A stretch of 40,175 nucleotides of DNA from the NCBI GenBank assembly GCA_964632355.1, contig CAZWBW010000014.1:1-40175 (forward strand). Direction: 5' to 3'. This DNA is from JALOAP01 sp964632355 (GTDB taxonomy: Bacteria; Chloroflexota; Dehalococcoidia; Tepidiformales; Tepidiformaceae). The notes under the pieces were generated by a model that was given only the letters and a program-made list of their open reading frames with translations, ran no database searches and was not told where the DNA came from. Every line of letters begins with the position of its first letter. The first letter of the stretch is position 1. A program made the translations under genes and the position numbers. Positions 31,482 through 39,696 of this stretch are shown here, one piece after another.

Positions 31482-32333
31482 ATGAAAGTCATCGTCTCCC
31501 TCGACGGATCCGAACATTCGCTCCGGGTATTACCCGCAGCGTGCCAATTCGCCGAGGCAGCAGGGGCAACGCTGACCCTGCTGCGCGTGCTGGACCCGAA
31601 GATCGATCTCGCCAATGTGGTGGCTCCCAGCGTGCAGGAGGCGATCGACACTGTGACCGCTCGCTGGCGCGAGGAAATGGAGCAGATCCTTCAGAAGTAC
31701 GGCGCCGAGGGCGAGGTCGAGATACGGACCAAGGGCAGAGCGGAGGATGTCTACCGCGTGATTCTGCGGGCGGCGAAGGCGAGCGAGTCGGACATGCTGG
31801 CGATGACGTCGCGCGGAGCGAGTCTCCTGCGCCACGCCATCCTCGGAAGCGTGGGGATGCAGGTCCTCGGCAATACGGATGTCCCGGTCATGCTCGCGAG
31901 CGGCGAGCTCGCACTCCCGGAAGTCGAGAACGGGTATCACATCGTCGTGACGGACGACGGATCGCCATCGGCGATCAGTATCTTCGACGCGCTCGCGCCA
32001 ATTGTCGTGCCCGGGCGAATGCGGCTGACGCTGCTGACTATCTCGGGCGCGAGCGTGGGCGAACCACCGGCGCGGGAGATGGAAGCGCGGCTACGGGCGC
32101 TCGCCGGCCGCTTCGCCGAGGGGGTCGACATCCAGCTTGCTGTCCGGGAAGTGCCCGCGCTTTCCGGAGTGGACACTGCAATCGTCCGGTTCGCCGAAGA
32201 GGTGCGCGCGAACGCCATCGCGATGGCAACCCACGGGCACAGCGCGCGGCGGCACCTGGTCGCCGGGAGCGTGGCGATGGGTGTTCTGAAGCACGCGAAG
32301 GTGCCTGTCATCCTGTCGAGAAGGGGCCGCTAA
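31482..32333 (+). CDS. Tandem universal stress protein
   Basis: This 283-residue protein has two UspA domains (about 1-140 and 150-280). Each begins with a beta strand plus acidic loop (MKVIVSLDGSEHSLRVLPAA; HIVVTDDGSPSAISIFDALA). Each ends with a nucleotide-loop-like segment: SRGASLLRHAILGSVGMQVL in domain 1, and THGHSARRHLVAGSVAMGVL then VPVILS in domain 2. The GxxGx8-9GS-type loop suggests ATP binding, better preserved in domain 2. Usp proteins are cytoplasmic stress and growth-arrest factors. The ATG at 31482 is chosen because it starts at the first beta strand; a start at 31440 would add 14 unconserved residues. Confidence 0.92.
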   Translation: MKVIVSLDGSEHSLRVLPAACQFAEAAGATLTLLRVLDPKIDLANVVAPSVQEAIDTVTARWREEMEQILQKYGAEGEVEIRTKGRAEDVYRVILRAAKASESDMLAMTSRGASLLRHAILGSVGMQVLGNTDVPVMLASGELALPEVENGYHIVVTDDGSPSAISIFDALAPIVVPGRMRLTLLTISGASVGEPPAREMEARLRALAGRFAEGVDIQLAVREVPALSGVDTAIVRFAEEVRANAIAMATHGHSARRHLVAGSVAMGVLKHAKVPVILSRRGR

Positions 32334-32351
32334 ATTCGAGGGAAAACAAAT

Positions 32352-32377
32352 GCCCGGGCGGATGGCGCCGCCCGGGC
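32352..32377. repeat. GC-rich hairpin after the Usp gene
   Basis: GCCCGGGCGG (32352-32361) pairs with CCGCCCGGGC (32368-32377) in a 10-bp stem with a 6-base loop. AAAACAAA (32343-32350) lies on the 5' side, so only the minus strand would have a T-rich tail. On the plus strand there is no T run, so it is either a rho-independent-like pause/3' end for Usp or the first helix of a structured leader. Confidence 0.6.
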
Positions 32378-32389
32378 GAGTCCGGATGC

Positions 32390-32414
32390 CGGGGCGGAGA
32401 GGTATGACGCCCCG
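32390..32414 (+). other. Second hairpin within a possible structured leader
   Basis: CGGGGCG (32390-32396) pairs with CGCCCCG (32408-32414) over an 11-base loop. It is flanked by two copies of AGTCCGGA (at about 32379 and 32437). Because TCCGGA is self-complementary, these could close an outer helix. The arrangement lies about 200 bases upstream of the AI-2E-family gene. No known riboswitch class is recognised. Confidence 0.4.
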
Positions 32415-32465
32415 TCTAGGTCCATAGTGCAGAGTAGTCCGGAAAGCTGTTCGAAAGATTTATGT

Positions 32466-32491
32466 CCTGTTACTTGCGCAGACGTAACAGG
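32466..32491. repeat. Inverted repeat, possible operator upstream of the permease gene
   Basis: CCTGTTAC (32466-32473) and GTAACAGG (32484-32491) are perfect inverted arms separated by 10 bases, in an AT-richer patch about 125 bases before the permease start. The center-to-center spacing of 18 bases is about two helical turns, which fits a dimeric regulator. A transcribed hairpin is the alternative. Confidence 0.5.
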
Positions 32492-32615
32492 GGCGCCGGA
32501 TTTTACGCAAACCTAACCGAGTTTAATCGGCCGGGGCGCCCGTAGCGGAACCGAGAGCATCAGGTTCGGACACGATATGCTGGGCGCCGCTCGTTCAAGC
32601 GACAGTGGAGTGCGA

Positions 32616-33806
32616 ATGGCGGACTCTCCAAGCACATCGCCCGGGCCCCTACCACCACCGCCCGACCGCCTGGTCCGGGCGGCGGTCGCCGGTGCGATCG
32701 CGCTGGTGTTTGCGCTCGTCCTCGTGGCGCTGGTGGTGCTGCTCCGCCAGCTGCTCGCGGTGGTGCTGCTGGGCATCGTGGTGGGCACGACCCTCGGCCC
32801 GCTGGTCGACCGGCTGGCCTCGTATCGGATGCCCCGGATCCTCACGGGACTCGGGGTATACGCGGTGATCGCGGGGGCCATCACGCTCTTCTTCTGGTAC
32901 GCGATCCCCGAACTGATCAACGAAGGGAAGGAGCTCGGCGAGAAGCTGGAAGAGTTCGAAGCCGACTACAACCGGCTGGTCGACGAATCGTTTCTGCCGC
33001 CCTCAGACGAGTTACTCGATGTCGTGCAGCGTCAGCTGAGCGGAATGGGCCCGAGCATCGTCGGGCAGGCGATGACACTCTTCTCGACGCTCCTGTACAC
33101 GTTCACGGTGCTGGCGGTCGGGCTGTTCTGGACGGTAACGCGGCAGCCGGCGATCCAGCTGTTCCTTTCGCTGGTCGAACCGTGGCGGCGGAAACGCGCG
33201 GAAGAAGTGCTGATGATCCTCGACTCGCGGCTCCGCCACTTCGTGTTTGCTGAATTCATCGGGATGAGCGCAGTGGCGGTGCTCACCTACGTCGCGCTCA
33301 CGATCATCGGGATGGACTTCGCGTTCATCCTCGCGACCATCGCGTTCATTTTCGAAATCCTGCCGATCCTGGGCCCGTGGCTCGCTTACCTGCCGGCACT
33401 GGCGGTGGCGCTCACCGAGAGCTGGGAAATGGCGATTGCGGTCTCGGTGGTTTACCTCGCCATCCAGCAGATCGAGTCGTACGCGATCCTGCCGTTCGTG
33501 CAGCGGCGCGGGACGAAGATGCCGGAGGTGCTCATCCTCGTGGCGGTGCTGTTCGGCGGCGCGCTGATGGGCATCCTCGGCGCGCTGGTAGCAATTCCCG
33601 TCGCGGTCATCCTGCACACGCTCTTCATGGAAGTCTTCGTGCCCTGGCGGCATGGGCAGATCAACCGGGCGGTGCAGCGGGCTGACGCGGAGGCCGAAGC
33701 GGACACGGAGGCCCCCACCCAGGAGGATGAGCTGGCGGCGGGTCTCGAGCGGCTCGACGGCGAGGACGGGGCCGGCCTCCCCGTGAAGCCAGGCGGGGAA
33801 CTGTAA
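32616..33806 (+). CDS. AI-2E-family (PF01594) membrane permease
   Basis: This 396-residue polytopic membrane protein has two N-terminal membrane segments (about 20-65), a central amphipathic coil (ELINEGKELGEKLEEFEADY) and then about five further spans. These include the conserved FILPILGPW-like loop FEILPILGPWLAYLPALAVA and IQQIESYAILPFVQRR. The family covers transporters annotated as AI-2 exporters, Na+/H+ antiporters and others, so the name does not fix the substrate. A long acidic cytoplasmic tail (last 45 residues) follows. The ATG at 32616 has GGAG 5 bases upstream; an ATG at 32577 is in frame but without a ribosome site. Confidence 0.88.
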   Translation: MADSPSTSPGPLPPPPDRLVRAAVAGAIALVFALVLVALVVLLRQLLAVVLLGIVVGTTLGPLVDRLASYRMPRILTGLGVYAVIAGAITLFFWYAIPELINEGKELGEKLEEFEADYNRLVDESFLPPSDELLDVVQRQLSGMGPSIVGQAMTLFSTLLYTFTVLAVGLFWTVTRQPAIQLFLSLVEPWRRKRAEEVLMILDSRLRHFVFAEFIGMSAVAVLTYVALTIIGMDFAFILATIAFIFEILPILGPWLAYLPALAVALTESWEMAIAVSVVYLAIQQIESYAILPFVQRRGTKMPEVLILVAVLFGGALMGILGALVAIPVAVILHTLFMEVFVPWRHGQINRAVQRADAEAEADTEAPTQEDELAAGLERLDGEDGAGLPVKPGGEL

Positions 33807-33872
33807 CCCGCACGACAGGCCGTTCGCGACCGAGTGAGCACACTGCGACCCTGTTTGGGCCACAGTCGCTCT

Positions 33873-34268
33873 ATGCCCAGGGGAAGGAACCGCACAGACA
33901 TCCCGTCCACGATCGAGCGCTCGGACGAAGGCGCGCAGGAGACGTGGGTCAAAGCGCACGATTCGGCGGTTGAAACGTATGGCGAGGGGGAGGCGGCCCA
34001 CCGTGTCGCCTTCGCCGCGCTGAAGCATTCGTACAAGAAGGTGGGCGACCACTGGGAGCGGAAGGCAACGAAAGGGCCTTCGGACCCGCAGGCCGCGCAG
34101 GGGTACCGCGACAGGCCGAAGAAGACCGGCGGCGGCAGGGTGGTTGGAACCGAAAAGACCCGCGACGAGCTGTACCAGGAGGCCAGGGACCTGGGCATTC
34201 GCGGTCGCAGCAGCATGGACAAGGAAGCGCTGGCCCAGGCGATCCACGAAGCCCGGGCCCGGACGTAA
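33873..34268 (+). CDS. ChaB-family protein with Rho-N/SAP-like C-terminus
   Basis: This 131-residue protein has an N-terminal ChaB-like domain (about 1-62; IPSTIERSDEGAQETWVKAH and AHRVAFAALKHSYKKVGDHW). A linker and a C-terminal helical motif TRDELYQEARDLGIRGRSSM...EALAQAI (about 97-127), typical of Rho N-terminal/SAP-like nucleic-acid-binding domains, follow. This two-domain combination is widespread in actinobacteria and related groups. The old cation-transport-regulator annotation of ChaB is weakly supported. The ATG at 33873 opens exactly at the conserved MPRGRNR start; no Shine-Dalgarno site is seen. The next gene begins 12 bases after the stop. Confidence 0.85.
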   Translation: MPRGRNRTDIPSTIERSDEGAQETWVKAHDSAVETYGEGEAAHRVAFAALKHSYKKVGDHWERKATKGPSDPQAAQGYRDRPKKTGGGRVVGTEKTRDELYQEARDLGIRGRSSMDKEALAQAIHEARART

Positions 34269-34280
34269 GGAGCCGTGGCG

Positions 34281-35168
34281 ATGCAGGAAAGCCAGTCGGT
34301 GATGGAGCGGGCAGCCGAAGTCCCGGCGGAACAGGACTGGATCGACGATTTCGCGGACCGCCTGCAGCGGACCATCGATGGCGCGTACGAGCGCGCGGGA
34401 GAATCGAGCCAGGCAATTGCGGACTTCCTCCACGGGACATGGCTCGGGCATCCGCTACACCCGGTGCTCACCGACCTCCCGATCGGGTTCTGGACGTCGA
34501 GCGCGGCCCTTGATCTGCTGTCGATGCTGGGGGCGCGAGGCCTTCGGCAGGGAGCGGATACGACGCTCGCGCTGGGCATCATGAGTGCGCTCGGAGCTGC
34601 GGCGGCCGGGGCTACCGACTGGCGGCATACGGTGGGACCAACGCGACGGGTGGGCGCCACCCACGCCGCGCTGAACGCGATGGGAACAGCGCTGTTTACA
34701 GGATCACTGTTCTTCCGGCGGCGAGGTCAGCGGGGGCTTGGTCGCCTGCTCTCGATGGCCGGGCTCGGCATGGTCGCCTACAGTGGCTACCTCGGCGGGA
34801 GCCTGTCGTTCGACCACCGGGTGGGCATGAACCACGCGCCGGAGGACGAAGGACCGGAGGACTTCACGCCGGTGCTGAGCGTGAGCGAGCTCGTCGAGGG
34901 GCAGCCGCGCGCCGCGGAGACCAACGGACTGCGGCTGATGCTCGTGCGATACGAGGACCGGATCTACGCGCTGGCGAACTCGTGCGCACACCTGGGCGGT
35001 CCGCTCGCCGAAGGTTCGCTGGATGGCGACTGCATCGTGTGCCCGTGGCACGGGTCGCACTTCCGGCTGGAGGACGGGCAGGTGGAGCGCGGACCAAGCG
35101 TGTACAACCAGCCTTCGTTCGAAACGCGGGTCGTCAACGGGCAGGTAGAGGTTCGCCGCCGCCGCTAG
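34281..35168 (+). CDS. DUF2231 membrane domain fused to a Rieske [2Fe-2S] domain
   Basis: This 295-residue protein has a DUF2231-type membrane domain (about 50-190, HGTWLGHPLHPVLTDLPIGF and three to four hydrophobic helices) followed by a C-terminal Rieske domain. The Rieske ligands are CAHLGGPL (Cys235, His237) and CPWHGSHF (Cys254, His257), with the full 2Fe-2S set. The protein could pass electrons at the membrane, but no partner oxidase or dehydrogenase is next to it. The ATG at 34281 has AAGGAG 8 bases upstream; a GTG at 34275 would leave only 2 bases. It shares an operon with the ChaB-like gene and converges with the DUF6391 gene, overlapping it by 4 bases. Confidence 0.92.
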   Translation: MQESQSVMERAAEVPAEQDWIDDFADRLQRTIDGAYERAGESSQAIADFLHGTWLGHPLHPVLTDLPIGFWTSSAALDLLSMLGARGLRQGADTTLALGIMSALGAAAAGATDWRHTVGPTRRVGATHAALNAMGTALFTGSLFFRRRGQRGLGRLLSMAGLGMVAYSGYLGGSLSFDHRVGMNHAPEDEGPEDFTPVLSVSELVEGQPRAAETNGLRLMLVRYEDRIYALANSCAHLGGPLAEGSLDGDCIVCPWHGSHFRLEDGQVERGPSVYNQPSFETRVVNGQVEVRRRR

Positions 35169-35650
35169 GTGCCGAGGTCGACGCGGATGTGCCGGGCATC
35201 GCGATAGCCGGGGAGTGCGACCACGCGGCGAACGCGGAGCGCACCGATGCTCGGGTCGGTGGTGACGGTCTGCTGCAGCCAGAGCCCGACGCGCGCTGCA
35301 AGGAGCGCCGCGAAGGTCGCGGCAACCACGGCATTGGGCCAGCGGTCGCGCTTGCTGCGACCGGCCACGATGAGTGCAGCGGAGGCTGTCATGGTGCCGG
35401 TGACGGCGAGGTTAGTGCCGCAAAACGGGGTGAACGCGAGGTGGCGTTCCCCGGCCTTGAGCCGCTCGATTGCTTCCTCGGCGGCGCTTTCGACTTCTTC
35501 GAGCGAGTAGGGTCCGTGGAGGTGGAAGCCCCACGGCGTGCTGTGGCCCACGCTGTTGCTCAACCGCCCGCGCCGCTGCTGGAGCACTGCGATGGTGGCA
35601 TGTTCCACCGCGTGATTGCGGCGCAGGCGGGAGAGCAACGGGATTTCCAT
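35165..35650 (-). CDS. DUF6391 family membrane protein
   Basis: This 161-residue protein opens with LRRNHAVEHATIAVLQQRRG and contains SVGHSTPWGFHLHGPYS, AIERLKAGERHLAFTPFCGTN and then two hydrophobic segments (about 105-150). The pattern matches DUF6391, found in Chloroflexota and cyanobacteria, of unknown function. The conserved His and Cys residues (RNHAVEHA, FCGTN) could bind metal. The ATG at 35650 overlaps the upstream stop as TGATG, so it is the last gene of a four-gene minus-strand operon. Confidence 0.78.
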   Translation of the reverse strand: MEIPLLSRLRRNHAVEHATIAVLQQRRGRLSNSVGHSTPWGFHLHGPYSLEEVESAAEEAIERLKAGERHLAFTPFCGTNLAVTGTMTASAALIVAGRSKRDRWPNAVVAATFAALLAARVGLWLQQTVTTDPSIGALRVRRVVALPGYRDARHIRVDLGT

Positions 35651-37149
35651 CAGGGGTCCCTCGCGAGGCCGGGCAGTGTAAGGGTGTGGTTGAAGTTACC
35701 CTCGCCCTTGTAGCCCACCACTTCGATGACATAGTTTCCGCCGCTGCCGAGCAGCGGTTCTATCCACACTGTACCGTGGTGAGCGCCCTGCCCCATATGC
35801 TCGGGCGCCAGCGAAATCTCGAGCGTGCTGACGTAGCCGCGCTGCTTGACAGGGGGATTGCTGGTTATGACGACTTCTACGTCGTTACCGACAACGACAC
35901 CGCCGTCGAGGGTGCGGCTACGGGGGTCTCCGGGGTGCCGGACCACGATCCAGGGGTCCGAGACCCGCACCCGGTAGGGACCGACGAATGTGCCGACATT
36001 CCGAACGGTGACCGTACCCGTCGTCGACGTCCCGTCACTATTCGCGGTCAGCCTCAGTGAGGTGGGCCCGGAATACTGGAACACCGGGTTGCCCAGCAGG
36101 AGCGCTGCTTCCGCGGGATCGCGGGGCGGAGTGGTGTCGGGGTGGGGCTTGAAGCCGAAGCGGTCGAAGGTGGTCGGGAAGTCCATACCCGCGCAGTTGA
36201 AGGACCCGTTGGTACAGGCCGTCCAGTTGGCGGCGCTGAAGGCCTGGCCGATCTCGCTGATGGTCCAGTCGGGCATGCGGAAAGTCTGCGGGGCCCAAAG
36301 CCGGGCGCCATCGGCCACCGGCGGGTACCGCATACAGCCGTACACGCGCTCGGGGTAGGTGTAATCGCCGTAGCCCCACTTGATTCGCCCGGCGCTATCC
36401 ACCTGGTAGCTGGGAGCAGACGGGTCCCAGCAATGGTAGATGGGGATGGTGCCGCCGCCCCGGAGCGGGTCGAGGTCCGGGTTCAGCGGATGGTTCTTCC
36501 AGGCGAAGCCGTTGTAGGCCCAGATGGCGTAATACCAGTCCTCCAGCATCGCCGGGTCGCCGAAGCCGGCCACCGGGCGGAGCGAGGGGGCATCGTTCCA
36601 CTTCTGGGCGAGAATGCGGACGCCTTCGGCGATGTTGAAGAGGAAGTGCGTGCCGATGGCGGCCTGGCGGCCGGTGGCCGTGCCATTCGCGTTCGCCATA
36701 CCAGTGGTGATCTGCCCGATGCCATAGCCGCAGTCGAACGACCGGAGGACCGGGCCCACCCCGCCCCACGGCACGGAATTGCTGGCGTTAGCCCAGTTCG
36801 CCTCGATCCAGGCGATGGACTTGTAGATCGTCGGCGGGATGGCGAGCGAGGTGTCCAGGCTTTCGATGCGCGCGTTGCGCGGTCCGCGTTCGAGGCCCTG
36901 GTATCGAACATCGATGTAATCGCCGGCGGCAAGGGAGTAGGCGAAGGTAATCGCCTTCCCTGCGGTCGCGAGCTCAATCGCGCGGGCGTAGTCGGCCCTC
37001 TGCGGAAGCTCGTAGGTGTCGAAGTCGAAGGGGCCAGCGGGTTCGCAGGCCTGCGCCGTCTCACCGCCGCGGCCATAGACGAGGACAAGCGCGACGAGCG
37101 CGAGGATGCCTGCACCGGCGAACTGAGCGAGCAGCCTCGGGAGGCTCAT
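35650..37149 (-). CDS. Exported lysozyme/transglycosylase-fold protein with beta-rich C-terminus
   Basis: This 499-residue secreted or membrane-anchored protein starts with a signal/anchor helix (about 8-26). A lysozyme-like core then reads IYKSIAWIEANWAN (candidate catalytic Glu116), FDCGYGIGQITTGMAN (about 138-153) and YYAIWAYNGFAWKNHP. These match the ES/GxxQ/AYN signatures of soluble lytic transglycosylases, although the order and spacing are divergent. The C-terminal part (about 325-499) is beta-rich, like an Ig-type or CARDB-like module. The ATG at 37149 overlaps the propeller gene as ATGA. It is probably a peptidoglycan-remodelling enzyme; activity is not certain. Confidence 0.78.
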   Translation of the reverse strand: MSLPRLLAQFAGAGILALVALVLVYGRGGETAQACEPAGPFDFDTYELPQRADYARAIELATAGKAITFAYSLAAGDYIDVRYQGLERGPRNARIESLDTSLAIPPTIYKSIAWIEANWANASNSVPWGGVGPVLRSFDCGYGIGQITTGMANANGTATGRQAAIGTHFLFNIAEGVRILAQKWNDAPSLRPVAGFGDPAMLEDWYYAIWAYNGFAWKNHPLNPDLDPLRGGGTIPIYHCWDPSAPSYQVDSAGRIKWGYGDYTYPERVYGCMRYPPVADGARLWAPQTFRMPDWTISEIGQAFSAANWTACTNGSFNCAGMDFPTTFDRFGFKPHPDTTPPRDPAEAALLLGNPVFQYSGPTSLRLTANSDGTSTTGTVTVRNVGTFVGPYRVRVSDPWIVVRHPGDPRSRTLDGGVVVGNDVEVVITSNPPVKQRGYVSTLEISLAPEHMGQGAHHGTVWIEPLLGSGGNYVIEVVGYKGEGNFNHTLTLPGLARDP

Positions 37150-38249
37150 TTCACGGACCAACCGAAGATGCGGGTGGCGGGAACTTCGAGCCGTTCACCA
37201 CCGCGGACGATTTCGTGGCGCATCTTCCCGGCGGATTCGAAGGAGGAGCCGCTCCATGCCTGGACGACGAGCGCACTGCCGTCCGGGGAGTAGCTGAGCG
37301 GGATATCGAAGCCGCTGGCAGCGCCCTGGGCGCTCACACCACCGGAGTTGCTGGAAGGTTCGTTGCCGAAGGTGGGACCGGCTACCGGGTTCCACGCAAC
37401 GCCGAGCTGCTGCGAATCGTCGTCGAACGCCTGCGCGGCGAAGTCGGGATCGTTGCCGTCGAGGGCGACGACACGGGCGCGGTAGCGAAGTCCATCGGTG
37501 AGGTCGGTTTCGATGAAGGCGAGCTGGGTGCCGTCGGGGCTGAGTTCCCAGTCGCGGGTGATTTCGGCGCTGATGTTCCGGAGTTCCTGGCCATCGCGGT
37601 ACACGGTCGAACCGTCCCCATCGATCACCACGGTGACGAGCCGGCCCTGTGGGTCGAACCCAACGAGGTAGGCGCCAACAACGCCGTCGTGGCGGCCGAT
37701 TTCGGTCTCGTTCGAGCCGTCGATGGCGACCCGGTGGATGGTGACGGTGGCAAGTGCGCCTTCGGGCGTCACGCTGCGGGTGAAGATGACGGACGCGCTA
37801 TCGGGCGCCCACGCGGGGGTCTGGAGCACGTCGACATCGATTGCGACGCGCGTGACTTCGCCCGATTCGAGATCGACCACGAGCACAGACGCGCCGGGGT
37901 GGGCGACCGTGCCGGCTTCCGCGACGGTGAGCGCGACCTTCTTGCCGTCCGGCGAAACGGCGCCACGCGGCGAGTAGCCATCGAGATGATCGACGACGGC
38001 GATCTCTGTTGCGTTCGCAGGGTCTTCCGCAGGAGCGACGAAGATGGTGTCGCTCGTGCCGTCGGTAGCGGAGTAGACGATGTAGGTGCCTGGTGGCGCC
38101 GTCGCGAAGGCAGTTTGCGTTCCGCCACCGACGCCACCAAAGAGCGCGACGGCGATCGGCAGGATGCCGGCGAGTGCGGCGAACATGCTCAGGCCGATGG
38201 CCCAGTATGGAAGGTGACCCGCGCGGGGTACGAAACTTCGAACTGTCAC
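37146..38249 (-). CDS. Membrane-anchored TolB-like beta-propeller protein (second)
   Basis: This 367-residue protein has a short cytoplasmic start, one membrane helix (about 16-40) and an extracytoplasmic propeller. Repeated blades have the YSPDG/SPDGxxVA/WAPDSASV pattern (SPDGKKVALTV, WAPDSASVIF, LSPDGTQLAFIE, YSPDGSALVVQ). The fold resembles TolB C-terminal and WD40-PD40 proteins. It is a paralogue of the preceding gene. The GTG at 38249 has GGAG 5 bases upstream; an in-frame start at 38270 lacks one. It lies 24 bases after the preceding gene and overlaps the next. Confidence 0.82.
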   Translation of the reverse strand: MTVRSFVPRAGHLPYWAIGLSMFAALAGILPIAVALFGGVGGGTQTAFATAPPGTYIVYSATDGTSDTIFVAPAEDPANATEIAVVDHLDGYSPRGAVSPDGKKVALTVAEAGTVAHPGASVLVVDLESGEVTRVAIDVDVLQTPAWAPDSASVIFTRSVTPEGALATVTIHRVAIDGSNETEIGRHDGVVGAYLVGFDPQGRLVTVVIDGDGSTVYRDGQELRNISAEITRDWELSPDGTQLAFIETDLTDGLRYRARVVALDGNDPDFAAQAFDDDSQQLGVAWNPVAGPTFGNEPSSNSGGVSAQGAASGFDIPLSYSPDGSALVVQAWSGSSFESAGKMRHEIVRGGERLEVPATRIFGWSVK

Positions 38250-38273
38250 AAACGCTCCAGCGTCCGCCAAACG

Positions 38274-39446
38274 CTATTCGATATCTCGAACCCAACCGAC
38301 GAACCGTGCACCGGGCTGCTGAGCGAGGAGCTCGCGGCCCTGTGCGGAACGGGAGCGGTCGGGGAGGATCTCGATGGACTCCGTCGCGGTGCCCGTGCCT
38401 TCGCGACCGGCGGAGTAGATTGTCGCGACCAGCATCGAGCCGTCTGGGGCCCACCGCATTGGGAGGACGTACGCGGCCTCGTCGGTACCCGGCGCGTCGA
38501 GTCGCAGGGAACCGTCGGGACCACCGAAATCGGCGGCGGCCTTGCCCGGGCGCCACACAGGGCCGAGCTGGTCGCCACCGGGGGCGGCTTCGGTGATCGC
38601 GCCTGTCGCGATCAGCAGTGTTTTGCCGGCGTAGGTGCGGTCACCCACGCCGAGGCGATCCACGAATGCGAGGCGGGCGCCATCGGGGCTGAGGCTCCAG
38701 TCGCGCGTCGGGCCGGCGCTGAACTGGTGCAGGCGCTCGAGTTCATCTTCGCGGCGAACCCAGAGCGTGGACCCCGACTTGTCCACCACAACGATGAACA
38801 GGCGGCGACCGCCTGGCGAATAGCCCACCGGCACAACCTGGTGGGCATCCTGGAAGGACGCAACGTCGAGCGTCGCTCCTGTGTGCACGTCGAACTGGAT
38901 AACGAGCGTTTCGACCCCCCCGTCCCGCGCCTGCCGCTGCACGGCGGCGACGCGATCGCCGGCGGGCGACCACGTAAGCGGCGAGAGCAGATCCACGGGC
39001 CGGTCGGCGTCGACCCGGGCACCGGAGGGCAGCGCGACGAAGGTGAGCCGGCCGACTTCGGCGCGGTCGGGCGCAGCGTGGACGATCGCCGCCATGTCGC
39101 CCGCGGGGGAGGCTTCGCCGTGGGCGCGAAGGCCGGGCGCACCGAACGGGATCTCGAAGGCGCTCACAGCACGTGCTTCCGATTCGCCGGGGCGGCGGAC
39201 ATAGAGGATGTCCTGGGTGACTTCAGCGCTTCCGGCCTGCATCGCGACGGGGAGGAGATAGGCGACGGACCGCAGTTCGGATTCGAAGCGTGCGGCGGGC
39301 AGGGCCTCGGCGCCCTCGTTCGAAAGGGTCCGCGTCGACACGACGGCCCAGACCCCGACACTCGCGATGATTGCGCCGATAAAGAGGGCTAGGGTGGGTA
39401 CCAGGTTCGGTACAGCAACGCGCTGACGGGCTCCTGGTATAAACAC
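38274..39446 (-). CDS. Membrane-anchored TolB-like beta-propeller protein (first)
   Basis: This 390-residue protein has an N-terminal membrane helix (about 15-37, TLALFIGAIIASVGVWAVVS) and an extracytoplasmic propeller with PD40-type blades (LTWSPAGDRVAAV, YSPGGRRLFIVVV, LSPDGARLAFVD, MRWAPDGSMLVATI). No catalytic motif is seen; such propellers often bind peptidoglycan partners or nucleate surface complexes. The GTG at 39446 has GAGG 7 bases upstream; the long N-terminal extension to 39524 is rejected. It is the first gene of the four-gene operon with a second propeller, a lysozyme-like protein and DUF6391. Confidence 0.82.
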   Translation of the reverse strand: MFIPGARQRVAVPNLVPTLALFIGAIIASVGVWAVVSTRTLSNEGAEALPAARFESELRSVAYLLPVAMQAGSAEVTQDILYVRRPGESEARAVSAFEIPFGAPGLRAHGEASPAGDMAAIVHAAPDRAEVGRLTFVALPSGARVDADRPVDLLSPLTWSPAGDRVAAVQRQARDGGVETLVIQFDVHTGATLDVASFQDAHQVVPVGYSPGGRRLFIVVVDKSGSTLWVRREDELERLHQFSAGPTRDWSLSPDGARLAFVDRLGVGDRTYAGKTLLIATGAITEAAPGGDQLGPVWRPGKAAADFGGPDGSLRLDAPGTDEAAYVLPMRWAPDGSMLVATIYSAGREGTGTATESIEILPDRSRSAQGRELLAQQPGARFVGWVRDIE

Positions 39447-39580
39447 GTGGCTACCTCGCGCTGACGTCGCTACCTGCCTGGAAGCAGGTGCTGGCGTCGC
39501 TGGTCGAAGGCGTTCTCGACTCACTCGCCTCGGCCAGCTGCATCGAAACGGCCGATCTTCCCCCGCCTTGCCGCTTGCTG

Positions 39581-39597
39581 GCGTGGAGGTTCCACGC
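39581..39597. repeat. Hyphenated palindrome between divergent genes, possible operator
   Basis: GCGTGGA (39581-39587) and TCCACGC (39591-39597) are perfect inverted arms with 3 bases between. The site lies in the 258-base divergent region between the propeller operon and the M50 peptidase gene, 135 bases from the propeller start. A regulator-binding site is possible. A small ACCTGC/GCAGGT hairpin also lies at 39472-39489. Confidence 0.45.
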
Positions 39598-39690
39598 TCC
39601 GAGCGAAGGTAACGGGAGGCTCGCGTCCCGTCAATCAGGGATTAACAGGAAGTCACAAACGTATTAAGCAGAAGTGGTGGCTGGCTGTGC

Positions 39691-39696
39691 TAGCAT
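39691..39696 (+). promoter_or_regulatory. -10 element close to the M50 peptidase start
   Basis: TAGCAT (TAnnnT) ends 8 bases before the ATG at 39705, with no Shine-Dalgarno site between. AT-rich sequence precedes it, but no good -35 at 16-18 bp was found. Confidence 0.38.

Noticed and set aside
32352..32377. Hairpin called a normal plus-strand intrinsic terminator of the Usp gene
   Set aside because: There is no T run after the 3' arm on the plus strand; the only A/T tract is on the 5' side. It is kept as a hairpin of uncertain role.
37215..39392. 725-codon plus-strand frame opposite both propeller genes
   Set aside because: It is antisense to two convincing propeller proteins with membrane anchors and PD40 blades. 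The frame is long because GC-rich coding strands lack stops in the opposite frame; its translation has no recognisable domain.
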